The notes under the pieces are model-generated. The model worked only from the letters and a program-made list of their open reading frames with translations. It was not told the origin of the DNA and ran no database searches. Of a stretch of DNA of 25,772 nt, positions 6,541-14,712 are shown in pieces. Both the position numbers and the translations under genes were made by a program. The DNA is from an uncultured Bacillaceae bacterium (GTDB taxonomy: Bacteria; Bacillota; Bacilli; Bacillales; Cytobacillaceae). Where the stretch lies: the NCBI GenBank assembly GCA_937995745.1, contig CALKIU010000119.1, positions 1 through 25,772 of the forward strand, given 5' to 3'. Every line of letters starts with the position of its first letter. The stretch's first letter is position 1.

Positions 6541-7884
6541 ATGAGCGGTTACGATTTTACGCACGGGAGCATTTTTAAACATCTCGTCTTTTTTTCTGCA
6601 CCCATTATGCTGACCAACCTTTTGCAAACCTCCTATCAATTTATTGACAGTCTTTGGGTGGGAAATCTGTTGGGAGCGGAAGCGTTGGGAGCTGTGGCCG
6701 TATCAAGTACGGTCATTTTCACCGTGCTTTCTTTCATTATCGGCATCAATAACGCCACATTGACGATTCTTTCCCAGCAAAAAGGGAGAAAAGACGAGGA
6801 AGGGCTACGGACGTATTTAAACGCTTTCGTCGTGATCCTCGCCGTGCTGGCGTTGATTCTCGGGACGGCCGGCTATTTTTTGTCAGGGCTGATTTTGCAA
6901 TGGATGGGCACCCCCGAGAATATGCTTCCCGGGGGAACTGTTTATTTGCAAATCCATTTTCTTGGGATCGTCTTTCTGATAGGTTATAATTTTGTTTCCA
7001 CTGTTTTGCGGGCGCTGGGCGACAGCAAGACGCCGGTCCGGATCGTTCTTGCGGCCGTCATATTGAATACCGTGCTTGATCCGCTCTTCATAGCGGGGCT
7101 CGGCTTGGGAATAGCGGGGGCTGCGGCGGCCACGCTCGTTTCGCAGGGGGCCGCCTTTTTGCTCGGTTTATGGATTGTTTTGCAAAGAAAATTGGCGCCG
7201 TTTTCGATTCCTTGGATTCCGGCGGGCAAAGAAGTCCGTCTGATTTTAAAATTGGGCATTCCCGCCGGATTGCAAATGATGGTGATTTCCGCCGGCGTGA
7301 TGGCCATCATGAGTGTCGTCAACTCATTTGGAAGTGATGTGGTCGCCGGTTACGGGGCGGCGCAGCGGCTTGACAGTTTGATCATGCTCCCGGCCAGCGC
7401 GCTGGGAACGGCGGTCAACAGCATGGCGGGGCAGAATATCGGCGCCAACCAGTGGGACAGGGTACGGAAAATCGGTCTGTACGGGGTTCTTTATAATCTT
7501 GCCATTATGTTTTCCATCGCCGTGGTCGTCTTTCTCTCCGCCCGTTACGGAATTCAAATGTTCATCCGGGAGGAGGAAGCCGTCCGTTTCGGCGCGGAAT
7601 ATTTGCAGATTATCGCCTTTATGTACCCCTTTTTGGGTATCAATTTTGTGTTGAACGGGATTGTCCGTGCGTCCGGGGCGATGTTTCAAGTATTGGTGCT
7701 CAATTTTGTTTCTTTTTGGATTCTCCGCTTCCCGCTGACATATTTATTGTCAGGCATTTTTGGCGAAATCGGCATCGCTTACGGCGTCGGCGTCAGTTTC
7801 ATGATTAGCAGCATGATTTCCTTTCTTTATTACCGCTACGGCAAATGGCGGAAAAAAGAGCTCTTCGAAGCCTCCTCCGTTTGA
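6541..7884 (+). CDS. MATE family multidrug/sodium antiporter
   Basis: A polytopic inner-membrane exporter of 447 residues, the usual MATE length, with about 12 hydrophobic helices in two repeated halves. Family-typical segments include the N-terminal APIMLTNLLQTSYQFIDSLWVG, the GDSKTPVR and VLNTVLDPLFI stretch of the first half, and IPAGLQMMVIS at the start of the second half. The group exports cationic drugs or metabolites in exchange for Na+ or H+; the substrate cannot be read from the sequence. AAAGGTG lies about 9 nt before the ATG. The gene stands alone, starting 256 bp after the kinase, and ends before a bidirectional terminator at 8082-8121. I could not identify a clear promoter. Confidence 0.92.
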   Translation: MSGYDFTHGSIFKHLVFFSAPIMLTNLLQTSYQFIDSLWVGNLLGAEALGAVAVSSTVIFTVLSFIIGINNATLTILSQQKGRKDEEGLRTYLNAFVVILAVLALILGTAGYFLSGLILQWMGTPENMLPGGTVYLQIHFLGIVFLIGYNFVSTVLRALGDSKTPVRIVLAAVILNTVLDPLFIAGLGLGIAGAAAATLVSQGAAFLLGLWIVLQRKLAPFSIPWIPAGKEVRLILKLGIPAGLQMMVISAGVMAIMSVVNSFGSDVVAGYGAAQRLDSLIMLPASALGTAVNSMAGQNIGANQWDRVRKIGLYGVLYNLAIMFSIAVVVFLSARYGIQMFIREEEAVRFGAEYLQIIAFMYPFLGINFVLNGIVRASGAMFQVLVLNFVSFWILRFPLTYLLSGIFGEIGIAYGVGVSFMISSMISFLYYRYGKWRKKELFEASSV

Positions 7885-8081
7885 TTTTGAAAAAGCCGGT
7901 TTGCCGGTACGGACGGCTCTCCGGGCGGGGAAAACGTTTATCATAACGGCCGGCGTTTTGCCCCCCTGTCCGCTGTATAGGGAGGCGGTGTGTCATTTTT
8001 CACACAACAGGGGGCGTTAAGGGAAGGCTGCGCACGATTGCCGGCCGGCCCGGTCACCGGGGCGGCGGCAAAATGAAACAT

Positions 8082-8121
8082 AAAAAAGAGGAGAAAACAA
8101 ACCGTGTTTCTCCTCTTTTTT
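8082..8121. terminator. Bidirectional intrinsic terminator between converging genes
   Basis: A perfect 15-bp inverted repeat (8082-8096 and 8107-8121; core GAGGAGAAA/TTTCTCCTC flanked by six A and six T) has a 10-nt loop. It yields a U tract in either direction and serves both the MATE gene and the reverse-strand kinase~RsbR gene. Confidence 0.92.
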
Positions 8122-8161
8122 CAGCAAGGTTTCCGGGCCGGGAATTTCCGGCCTTTTCCAT

Positions 8162-10033
8162 TTATTTATCAATTAAATAGTGCTGGATGGAGCGCAGCGC
8201 TTGCTGCAAGTCTGACATCGTTTTCAATTCATCGTCCACTTCAATGCCCAGTTCGATCATCGTGTCGGCGATTTCCGGACTGATGCCCGTCAAGATTGTG
8301 GAGCAGCCCAACAGCTTGATTCCTTTGACGATTTTAAACAGATGGTTGACGACCGCTGTGTCAATGAACGGCACTCCGGAGATGTCGATGATGAGTTGTT
8401 CCGCTTTCAGTTCTTTTACGCGGAGCAGCGTTTTTTCGCGGATTTTTTTGGCGCGGTACGTGTCCACATTTCCGACGACCGGCAGAATGGCGACCCGTTC
8501 CGTAATCGGGATAATGGGCACGGACAATTCGTCCACTGTCTCCCGGTGGCTTTTCAACAATTCTTCTTTATAATTCACATAATAAGCCGTGTAGGCATCG
8601 ATATAAATGTCAATGATATCGTTTACAGTCCGTTCGAGAATAAAGAACTCGTCCATCGACAATTTTTCATTGGATTCAATGTAAAAGGTTTTGATCGCAT
8701 TCCAAATGATGCCGCGGCTCGATTGGAACAATTCCCAGGCGAGATGCATCGGGAATTCTATTTTGGCGCTTTTCACTCCCCTTTCCCGGGCCACATCCAT
8801 AATCGCTTCTGTTCTGACTTCCACTATGTTTTGGGCGACGAGCTTGATGATCGGGTTCCCGTCTTTTCTGTACGGTTCAAACTCGTCGTTTTCTTTCAGC
8901 ACGGAGACGAGATAAGGCTTGTTCGTTTCCATATATTCAAGCCATTCTTCCGTGTAAAACATCAAGTTTTCCTTTAAAAATTTGGACAGCTCCACTCTGG
9001 AATCGATTGATTGCATCTCATTTTGCCCTCCTATGTTTTGCGTCGAATGGTCGATTGGTTTCGGGAAGGTGAGGGTGAAGGTGGTTCCGACGCCTTCTTC
9101 ACTGGTCACGCGTATTTTGCCGTTATTGCTTTGCACGGCATTAAATACTTGGGCCAGCCCCATTCCTTTTCCGTCCCGTTTTAATGTAAAAAAGGGGGTT
9201 CCGAGCAGACGGAGTTTGTCTTTTGGAATCCCGACCCCCGAATCGGAAATCGTAATTTGGATTTCCGGACCAAGGTCCCGCTGTTCAATGGAGAGCGTGC
9301 CTCCTTTGGACATCGCTTCAATGGCATTTTTAATCAGATTGAACAAGGCTTTTTTAATCTGATCTTTCCGGCCGTAAATGATGGCCGTTTCATTTTCGAA
9401 CTTTTTGACAACCTGGATATCGTACAGTTGGTTTTGGAACAAGAGGAGAACTGACTCGAGTTCAAAACAAATGTTGAAAGATGTTTTCTTTTCTTGCACA
9501 AATTCCGGTTTGGACACGCTCATTAAGTCATTTAAAATTTTGATGGCCCGATCCAATTCGCTTTGCGCGATTTTGGAATATTCCTGGCTGTTCGTCTGCT
9601 CCATCAATTGCAGAAATCCTTTGACGGCTGTCAAAGGATTTCGCACTTCGTGGGCAATTCCCGCTGCCATTTCACCGATGGATGACAATAAGTGATTATT
9701 CCAGTTATTATGTTCATGAAAATTTTGCAAATTAAAAATATTAAACATGTAAAGATGAATCTTTTTGAGTTTGTCGTCATTAAACGTCCGGTGAAATAAG
9801 AAAAAGTACGGATGGGAGTCAATGGTTACCATAAACTCATTTATTTTGCCCATGAAGCACTCATGCAGTTTGGCTTTTATCTCTTTGCATTTGATCCGGT
9901 GGAAAATATTTATCGAATCGTTATCATCGGTGAGCAGCTTTTTTCCTTCGGAGTTGACTTTCAATATATTTCCTTCGGGGCTGAGCTCCATGACTCCGTA
10001 TGTAATTTCGTTGGCAGATGATAGCTTACTCAA
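8162..10033 (-). CDS. Histidine kinase fused to RsbR-type stressosome protein
   Basis: A soluble 623-residue protein made of two normally separate proteins. Residues 1-100 look PAS-like. Residues 115-175 are a phosphoacceptor domain with His128 in GIAHEVRNPLTAVKGF. Residues 220-325 are an ATPase domain (N236 in NLIKNAIEA, DSGVGIPK, GKGMGLA), close to sporulation-type kinases. Residues 345-500 are an all-helical RsbRC/RsbRD-type N-terminal domain. Residues 505-620 are a STAS domain with the two RsbR-like threonines, Thr559 (GVPFIDT) and Thr591 (SPEIADT), which RsbT phosphorylates in classical RsbR. The TTG start (10033) overlaps the rsbT-like stop by 8 nt and has AAGG about 10 nt upstream. A strong internal start lies at codon 340, exactly at the kinase/RsbR junction. 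No RsbS, RsbU or response regulator is adjacent. Confidence 0.88.
   Translation of the reverse strand: MSKLSSANEITYGVMELSPEGNILKVNSEGKKLLTDDNDSINIFHRIKCKEIKAKLHECFMGKINEFMVTIDSHPYFFLFHRTFNDDKLKKIHLYMFNIFNLQNFHEHNNWNNHLLSSIGEMAAGIAHEVRNPLTAVKGFLQLMEQTNSQEYSKIAQSELDRAIKILNDLMSVSKPEFVQEKKTSFNICFELESVLLLFQNQLYDIQVVKKFENETAIIYGRKDQIKKALFNLIKNAIEAMSKGGTLSIEQRDLGPEIQITISDSGVGIPKDKLRLLGTPFFTLKRDGKGMGLAQVFNAVQSNNGKIRVTSEEGVGTTFTLTFPKPIDHSTQNIGGQNEMQSIDSRVELSKFLKENLMFYTEEWLEYMETNKPYLVSVLKENDEFEPYRKDGNPIIKLVAQNIVEVRTEAIMDVARERGVKSAKIEFPMHLAWELFQSSRGIIWNAIKTFYIESNEKLSMDEFFILERTVNDIIDIYIDAYTAYYVNYKEELLKSHRETVDELSVPIIPITERVAILPVVGNVDTYRAKKIREKTLLRVKELKAEQLIIDISGVPFIDTAVVNHLFKIVKGIKLLGCSTILTGISPEIADTMIELGIEVDDELKTMSDLQQALRSIQHYLIDK
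9014..9031 (-). promoter_or_regulatory. Internal Shine-Dalgarno and in-frame ATG at the kinase/RsbR junction
   Basis: Read on the reverse strand, GGAGGG (9031-9026) is followed after 9 nt by an ATG (9016-9014) in the same frame as the large protein. Initiation here would give a 284-residue protein comprising only the RsbR part (helical N-domain plus STAS). The site has a better ribosome binding site than the annotated TTG start of the full protein. Confidence 0.6.
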
Positions 10034-10442
10034 TGTGATTTGCCTTCCCTTCGTTCAGCCATTTTACGGCCCTTACCTTTGTTCCGACATTGACGGTGCT
10101 CGTAATTTCGAATTCATCCATTAAACGTTTCACCCCGGATAATCCCAGTCCCAAGCCCGTTTTTGAGCGGATTTCCGAATTTAAGACTTGTTTGAGATTG
10201 GGAATACCGGGACCTTGGTCAACGGCAATAATTTCAATTCCTTTATCAGGTATGACTTTGATGTAAAGTTCTCCCTTTTTGGCGTAATAAACGATGTTCC
10301 GAGTCAGTTCCATGATGGCTACAACGAGCTTTGTTTGCTGGCTTTTATTAAAACCGAATTCTTCAGCCACTCTTTTTCCGATTGAACTTGCCAAATATAC
10401 GTCATCTTCGCATTCAATCACAATTCTGTACAAATTTTCCAC
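10026..10442 (-). CDS. RsbT-like switch serine/threonine kinase
   Basis: A small cytoplasmic GHKL-fold kinase, 138 residues from the GTG at 10442, close to the ~133 of RsbT. It has the N box MELTRNIVYYAKKG, the ATP-binding DQGPGIPN, the glycine-rich GLGLGLSGVKRLMDEF and a C-terminal GTKVRAVKWL, all closely matching the RsbT group rather than RsbW. RsbT proteins sit on the RsbR/RsbS stressosome, phosphorylate it under stress, and then activate a partner such as RsbU. Here the downstream overlapping gene supplies the RsbR-type partner. The start is uncertain: AAAAGGA lies only 3 nt before the GTG, and a TTG at 10433 has better spacing. A longer frame from 10496 has no ribosome binding site. Confidence 0.88.
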   Translation of the reverse strand: MENLYRIVIECEDDVYLASSIGKRVAEEFGFNKSQQTKLVVAIMELTRNIVYYAKKGELYIKVIPDKGIEIIAVDQGPGIPNLKQVLNSEIRSKTGLGLGLSGVKRLMDEFEITSTVNVGTKVRAVKWLNEGKANHIE

Positions 10443-10486
10443 GGTTCCTTTTCTTATATTTCCAATGATGATATTTTTCCGACAAC

Positions 10487-10492
10487 ATTTTA
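10487..10492 (-). promoter_or_regulatory. Possible extended -10 promoter for the rsbT-like operon
   Basis: On the reverse strand TGA precedes TAAAAT (10492-10487), an extended -10 form, within AT-rich DNA about 45 bp before the GTG start. No good -35 is present, and I see no SigB-type GTTT/GGGTA pair. Confidence 0.4.
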
Positions 10493-11097
10493 TCACAATT
10501 TAGACAAATTTGGGAGATTTTTTCTTAATATTTATAACATTATGTAAAGTATTTAATCTTTTTTTGTGTTTTTGTCGCGCATTTGATCGCTTGCGGAAGA
10601 AGAATGTAAGGTTTTTTTTGGAAAAAGGACAGCATACCGGAGAATGGGGGAGGATTTACGAGGATCTTTAAGAATGCCGGCCTGTCGACCCGTCAAATCT
10701 TTATTAAAGAAGATAATTGCAAAATATAAGTATATTTCGTGTTTGTTTGGAAAAACTTAAAAAAGCTATAATGGAATACGTTATCAAACAGACGAACTTT
10801 GTGCAGGAAACAAAATCTTCTTTCCGGCAACGTGATTTGCAGACCGTCCCGCCATCTTCCCCGTGCATCCCCCAGAATGTTGAAGGTTTTGCTGCCGGTC
10901 GTATTTTCTTTAAAAATGTACGCGATTTTCCTGTTGCGCAGGTGGCCTGAATTAAAAAAAGCGGTTGTCCGGTCCGGCAATTTCGGCCGGCTTGCGTCAG
11001 TCTGCGCAGGGCGCTTTGTCCCCTTTTATGATGGTTGTATTAGCTGTTGTTCGTGCAAATGGGACTGCAACCGTTCAAATTTTACAGAGGTGAAAAT
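10493..11097. other. Divergent control region between the rsbT-like operon and opuA
   Basis: No gene is seen in about 600 bp. The left third (10500-10570) is AT-rich. A promoter-like pair lies at 10743-10772 and a weaker one (TTGTCC/TATTAG, 16 bp apart) at 11016-11043. If the first is used, the opuA leader is about 315 nt. It contains short GC hairpins (CCTG/CAGG at 10930-10942; an interrupted CCGG..CCGG stem at 10969-10990) but nothing I recognise as a riboswitch. Confidence 0.5.
10743..10772 (+). promoter_or_regulatory. Candidate SigA promoter for opuA
   Basis: TTGTTT (10743-10748) and a perfect TATAAT (10767-10772) are separated by 18 bp. The weak -35 would suit a promoter raised by osmotic conditions, as opuA promoters are in Bacillus, but the sequence alone does not show regulation. 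Confidence 0.5.
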
Positions 11098-12336
11098 ATG
11101 AGTGATCCAAAAATCGAAGTCCGGGAAGTGACAAAAATTTTCGGAAAAAATCCGCAGCTCGCCATGAAGCTCTTGAATGAAGGAAAAAGCAAAAAAGAGA
11201 TTTTAAAAGAAACCGGCATGACTGTCGGGGTGAATAAAGCTTCCTTTAAAGTCCGGGAAGGGGAAATCTTTGTCATCATGGGCTTGTCCGGGAGCGGAAA
11301 ATCCACGCTCGTCCGGATGCTGAACCGGCTGATTGAACCGGATGCCGGCCAAGTGCTCATAGACGGGCAAGACATTGTCAAAATGAATCCGGCGCAGTTG
11401 AGGGAAGTGCGGAGAACAAAAATCGGCATGGTTTTTCAGCGGTTTGCCCTCTTTCCCCACCGCACCGTGTTGAGCAATACGGAATACGGGCTGGAAATCC
11501 AAGGGGCAGATAAAAAGGAACAGCGAGAAAAAGCCATGCGTGCCTTGAGACTCGTCGGTCTGGAAGGGTATGAAAACAGCTATCCCGAAGAACTGAGCGG
11601 CGGGATGCAGCAGCGAGTCGGCCTGGCCAGGGCTCTTGCCAACGATCCGGATGTTTTGTTGATGGACGAAGCGTTCAGTGCTTTGGACCCGTTGATTCGC
11701 AAGGATATGCAGAACGAATTGCTCACTCTCCAAGAAAAAATGGAGAAAACGATCATTTTCATTACCCATGACCTTGACGAAGCCCTGCGCCTTGGCGACC
11801 GGATCGCGCTTATGAAAGACGGCTCGATCGTGCAGATCGGCACGCCGGAGGAAATTTTGATCAATCCGGCCAACCAATATGTGGAGCGGTTTGTCGAAGA
11901 CGTGGACGTTTCCAAAGTGCTGACCGCCGGCCACATCATGAAAAAACCGGAACGGATTGTGTACGATCGCGGTCCGCGGGTGGCATTAAAAATCATGAAA
12001 AATGCCGGAATTTCCAGTGTATATATCGTCGACCACCGTCAGAGACTGATGGGCGCTGTGACCGCGCAAGCCGCCAGCGAGGCGATCCAAAGCGGCAAGT
12101 CGCTTGCAGAAGTGATGGTCCGCAACATTCAAACGGTCACCCCGGATACGTTGATTTCGGACATCATCGAAATGGTTGCCCAGGCGGAATTGCCGGTGGC
12201 CGTTGTCGACGGGGAAAACCGCCTGGAAGGTATTCTAGTCCGCGGAGCGGTATTGGCGGCTTTGGCCGGCGGGGATTTGCAAGTGAACGGAAGCGGGGTG
12301 AAACATCATGTATATCCCGAAAATTCCGTTAGCTGA
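11098..12336 (+). CDS. opuAA: Glycine betaine ABC transporter ATP-binding subunit OpuAA
   Basis: A 413-residue cytoplasmic ATPase that drives osmoprotectant uptake. Walker A is GLSGSGKST (62-70), the Q-loop lies in MVFQRFALFPH (111-121), the ABC signature is LSGGMQQR (166-173), Walker B is VLLMDEAF (about 186-193) and the H-loop is His224. Before Walker A is the family-specific extension with KSKKEILKETG. The C-terminal third (about 280-400) is a pair of CBS repeats, the region that in related transporters responds to ionic strength or binds c-di-AMP. The start at 11098 has GAGGTGA 6 nt upstream; an upstream frame from 11047 has no such site. The end overlaps the permease gene by 29 nt, giving coupled translation. 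Confidence 0.95.
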   Translation: MSDPKIEVREVTKIFGKNPQLAMKLLNEGKSKKEILKETGMTVGVNKASFKVREGEIFVIMGLSGSGKSTLVRMLNRLIEPDAGQVLIDGQDIVKMNPAQLREVRRTKIGMVFQRFALFPHRTVLSNTEYGLEIQGADKKEQREKAMRALRLVGLEGYENSYPEELSGGMQQRVGLARALANDPDVLLMDEAFSALDPLIRKDMQNELLTLQEKMEKTIIFITHDLDEALRLGDRIALMKDGSIVQIGTPEEILINPANQYVERFVEDVDVSKVLTAGHIMKKPERIVYDRGPRVALKIMKNAGISSVYIVDHRQRLMGAVTAQAASEAIQSGKSLAEVMVRNIQTVTPDTLISDIIEMVAQAELPVAVVDGENRLEGILVRGAVLAALAGGDLQVNGSGVKHHVYPENSVS

Positions 12337-13150
12337 TTGGATTGATTCCGGTGTGGATTTTCTCGTCGTGAAATTCGGACTGTTTTTTGATTTTATTTCT
12401 TTCTGTCTCTCCTGGTTTGTGGACCTTTTTGTTTTGGCGCTCGGGGCTGTTCACCCTCTTCTCCTCATTGCCGCCATTGCGTTGATTGCTTATGCGTTGA
12501 GCAGTTGGAAAGCGGCCCTTTTTACAGCGGCCGGCCTTCTTTTAATTTATAATCTCGGTTATTGGACCGGAATGATCGATACGCTCGCGCTCGTGCTCAC
12601 ATCCGTGGTCATTTCGATCATAGTCGGCGTTCCGGTCGGAATTTGGATGTCGCAGAGTGATGGGGCACAGAGGGTGATCACGCCCGTCTTGGATTTCATG
12701 CAGACGATGCCGGCTTTTGTCTATTTAATTCCGGCGATTCTTTTCTTTGGAATCGGTCTTGTGCCGGGGATTATTTCTTCGGTGATTTTTGCCATGCCGC
12801 CGACGATCCGGCTGACAAATCTCGGCATCCGCCAAGTGCCGGAAGATTTGGTGGAAGCGGCGGATGCGTTTGGTTCGACGGAAATGCAAAAGCTTTTTAA
12901 AGTGCAGCTTCCGTTGGCAATGCCGACGATAATGGCGGGTATCAATCAAAGCATCATGCTGTCTCTTTCCATGGTGGTGACCGCTTCCCTCGTCGGTGCA
13001 CCGGGGATAGGCGCCGATGTGTACCGGGCAGTAACGCAAGTGAAGGTTGGCCTCGGTTTTGAAGCCGGGTTGGCGATCGTGATTTTGGCCATTATTCTCG
13101 ACCGTCTGTCCCAAAATATCGGTTTAAAACGAAAGAAAAGGAGCGCATAG
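12308..13150 (+). CDS. opuAB: Glycine betaine ABC transporter permease OpuAB
   Basis: A 280-residue inner-membrane permease, the usual OpuAB/ProW-core length, with about seven or eight hydrophobic helices. The N-terminal ADWIDSGVDFLV segment is typical of the family. The cytoplasmic coupling loop, which contacts the ATPase, is the conserved region VPEDLVEAADAFGSTEMQKLFKVQLP near residues 178-203, followed by AMPTIMAGINQSIMLSLSMVV. GGGGTGA sits about 6 nt before the ATG, inside the 3' end of opuAA. It stops two bases before the opuAC start. No anomaly is seen. Confidence 0.95.
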   Translation: MYIPKIPLADWIDSGVDFLVVKFGLFFDFISFCLSWFVDLFVLALGAVHPLLLIAAIALIAYALSSWKAALFTAAGLLLIYNLGYWTGMIDTLALVLTSVVISIIVGVPVGIWMSQSDGAQRVITPVLDFMQTMPAFVYLIPAILFFGIGLVPGIISSVIFAMPPTIRLTNLGIRQVPEDLVEAADAFGSTEMQKLFKVQLPLAMPTIMAGINQSIMLSLSMVVTASLVGAPGIGADVYRAVTQVKVGLGFEAGLAIVILAIILDRLSQNIGLKRKKRSA

Positions 13151-13152
13151 CC

Positions 13153-14001
13153 GTGCGGAAAATGCATCTGTTTCTTTTTGCCGTGTTAATCCTGAGCGCA
13201 GGGCTTGCGGCATGTGCGAATTACGAAAGAAAAGAAATTATCGGTATAGAGCCGGGGGCGGGAGTGACGCAGGCGACGAGAAAGGCGATGGAGGAATATG
13301 AAAATCTCCATAACTGGAGACTGATCGAGTCTTCGTCTGCAGCGATGGCCTCCGAATTGGAAAAAGCGATAAAAAGAAGGAAGCCGATTGTGGTCACAGG
13401 CTGGTCTCCCCATTGGAAGTTTGCCAAATTTGATTTGAAATTTTTGGAAGATCCGAAAGGGGTGTACGGAGAAGCGGAAAATATTGAGACGTTTGTCCGC
13501 AAAGGCTTAAAGGAGGATCTTCCCGGGGTTTTTACGGTGTTGGACAATTTTTATTGGGAAACGGCCGATATGGAGCAGGTGATGGTTGCGATTTATGAAG
13601 GCGCCGAGCCGGAAGAAGCGGCGGAACAGTGGATTAACAATAACAAAGATAAGGTGGCCCGCTGGGTGGAAGGTGCGGAAAAGGGAAACGGGGAAAAAGT
13701 GACCCTCGCTTATGTGGCTTGGGATTCGGAAATTGCCAGCACCCATGTGGTCGGCAAAGTGCTTGAGGACTTCGGCTACAAGGTTGATTTAATACAGCTT
13801 GATGCAGGACCGATGTATACGGCCGTTGCCAACGGAGATGCGGATGCGACAATTTCCGGTTGGGTGCCGTTGACGCATGCCAGTTACTTGGAAGAGTACG
13901 GAGCCCGGCTCGTCGCTCTCGGCCCGAATTTGGAAGGGGCTAAAACCGGATTGGTCGTGCCTTCTTATGTTGAAGCAAATTCAATAGAAGATTTAAAATG
14001 A
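13153..14001 (+). CDS. opuAC: Glycine betaine-binding lipoprotein OpuAC
   Basis: The extracellular substrate-binding lipoprotein, 282 residues, anchored through Cys21 in the lipobox LAAC after a hydrophobic signal. The mature protein begins with the family's IIGIEPGAG and has the tryptophan-bearing segments TGWSPHW, YVAWDSEIAST and SGWVPLTH. By comparison with Bacillus OpuAC these supply the aromatic cage that holds the quaternary ammonium group. The C-terminus NSIEDLK matches the usual end, so the protein is complete. The GTG start at 13153 has AAGGAG about 9 nt upstream; an in-frame ATG three codons later is the alternative. It is the last gene of the opuA operon, followed by a strong terminator. 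Confidence 0.95.
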   Translation: MRKMHLFLFAVLILSAGLAACANYERKEIIGIEPGAGVTQATRKAMEEYENLHNWRLIESSSAAMASELEKAIKRRKPIVVTGWSPHWKFAKFDLKFLEDPKGVYGEAENIETFVRKGLKEDLPGVFTVLDNFYWETADMEQVMVAIYEGAEPEEAAEQWINNNKDKVARWVEGAEKGNGEKVTLAYVAWDSEIASTHVVGKVLEDFGYKVDLIQLDAGPMYTAVANGDADATISGWVPLTHASYLEEYGARLVALGPNLEGAKTGLVVPSYVEANSIEDLK

Positions 14002-14037
14002 ACCTTTTAAGGGCGGATTGGAGGATTGGCGGGGAAG

Positions 14038-14068
14038 CGCATCCGTTGCGGCGGATGCGTTTTTTTTT
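14038..14068 (+). terminator. Intrinsic terminator of the opuA operon
   Basis: CGCATCCG (14038-14045) and CGGATGCG (14052-14059) form an 8-bp stem with loop TTGCGG, followed by nine T residues. Confidence 0.93.
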
Positions 14069-14466
14069 GCTTGGACACTGCCATTATGATGGAGAAGGAA
14101 AACCCGGATGGTTGGGAAAAATCGCTGAATGGGGCGGCTCGAAGCAATGTCCAAAAAAATCCCCGGAAACCGAAAAGAACTTTATCGATATATGTCAGCA
14201 CATGAATATATTTTGCAATATTTCATATCATAAAAAGTGTTAAACCGGTCTTATTAGCTGTGATAATTTTGTGAAGAATGGCATCATTTTATTTTTTTTG
14301 CTTATCTGTTTGGGGTACAATGTATATAGAAAGAGAAAGGTTCGGTTAGTAAGTACTTCCCTGACAGGACGAGCAGTTGAAGGATTTGCGGCACAAATAT
14401 TCGCCAATGTCTGAAGCAATCACCGCTTTGGTGGAAATCAACGTTCTCATGGAGGGGGAGTATATC
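14069..14466. other. Intergenic region opuA to small HTH gene
   Basis: No gene is supported. An AT-rich inverted repeat (ATGAATATATT against AATATTTCAT, 14202-14226, one bulged base) lies in its middle. A TACAAT at 14316-14321 follows a T-rich tract and is the likely -10 for the next gene, giving a leader of about 140 nt that includes an AAGTACTT palindrome near 14350. No known RNA element is recognised. Confidence 0.45.
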
Positions 14467-14694
14467 ATGTATATGACGATTCAAGAGGCGGCGGAATATT
14501 TGGCAATTCCGGAAACGGAGATCTTGAAACTGATCCAGAGCGGAAAAATTCGTGCTGTTTATGACGGTGAACAATATGTTATCAATATAGACCAATTAAA
14601 CACATTAAAACAACGGGGATACCTTTTTGATGATTTGTATGACTATTTTTGCGAACCGGTTCCCGATGAAGTCTATTTGCGGGAAGACAGGTGA
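14467..14694 (+). CDS. Small excisionase/MerR-type helix-turn-helix protein
   Basis: A 75-residue protein starting at the ATG behind GGGGGAG. Residues 1-50 (MYMTIQEAAEYLAIPETEILKLIQ..., then SGKIRAVYDGEQYVIN) are the classic winged helix seen in excisionase-family DNA-binding proteins: the helix that reads TIQEAAEYL, a second helix, then a beta wing. The C-terminal 25 residues are acidic and aromatic (YLFDDLYDYF). Despite the family name, such proteins are common chromosomal genes in Bacillaceae and no phage genes are nearby, so I do not infer an integrated element. It has its own terminator, so it is probably monocistronic. Its target is unknown. An upstream frame from 14377 lacks a ribosome binding site. 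Confidence 0.78.
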   Translation: MYMTIQEAAEYLAIPETEILKLIQSGKIRAVYDGEQYVINIDQLNTLKQRGYLFDDLYDYFCEPVPDEVYLREDR

Positions 14695-14712
14695 CGGATT
14701 GGCATAAATCAC

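Noticed and set aside
8342..8977. Plus-strand open frame of 211 codons within the kinase~RsbR gene
   Set aside because: It is antisense to clear coding sequence with many conserved motifs, has no ribosome binding site and an implausible composition.
10717..10950. Possible leader gene of 77 codons in the opuA upstream region
   Set aside because: Its start lies upstream of the likely promoter -10 element and lacks a ribosome binding site.
14467..14694. Excisionase-type protein as a sign of a prophage or integrative element
   Set aside because: No integrase, phage or att-like genes are nearby; this winged-helix family is also a common chromosomal regulator type in Bacillaceae.
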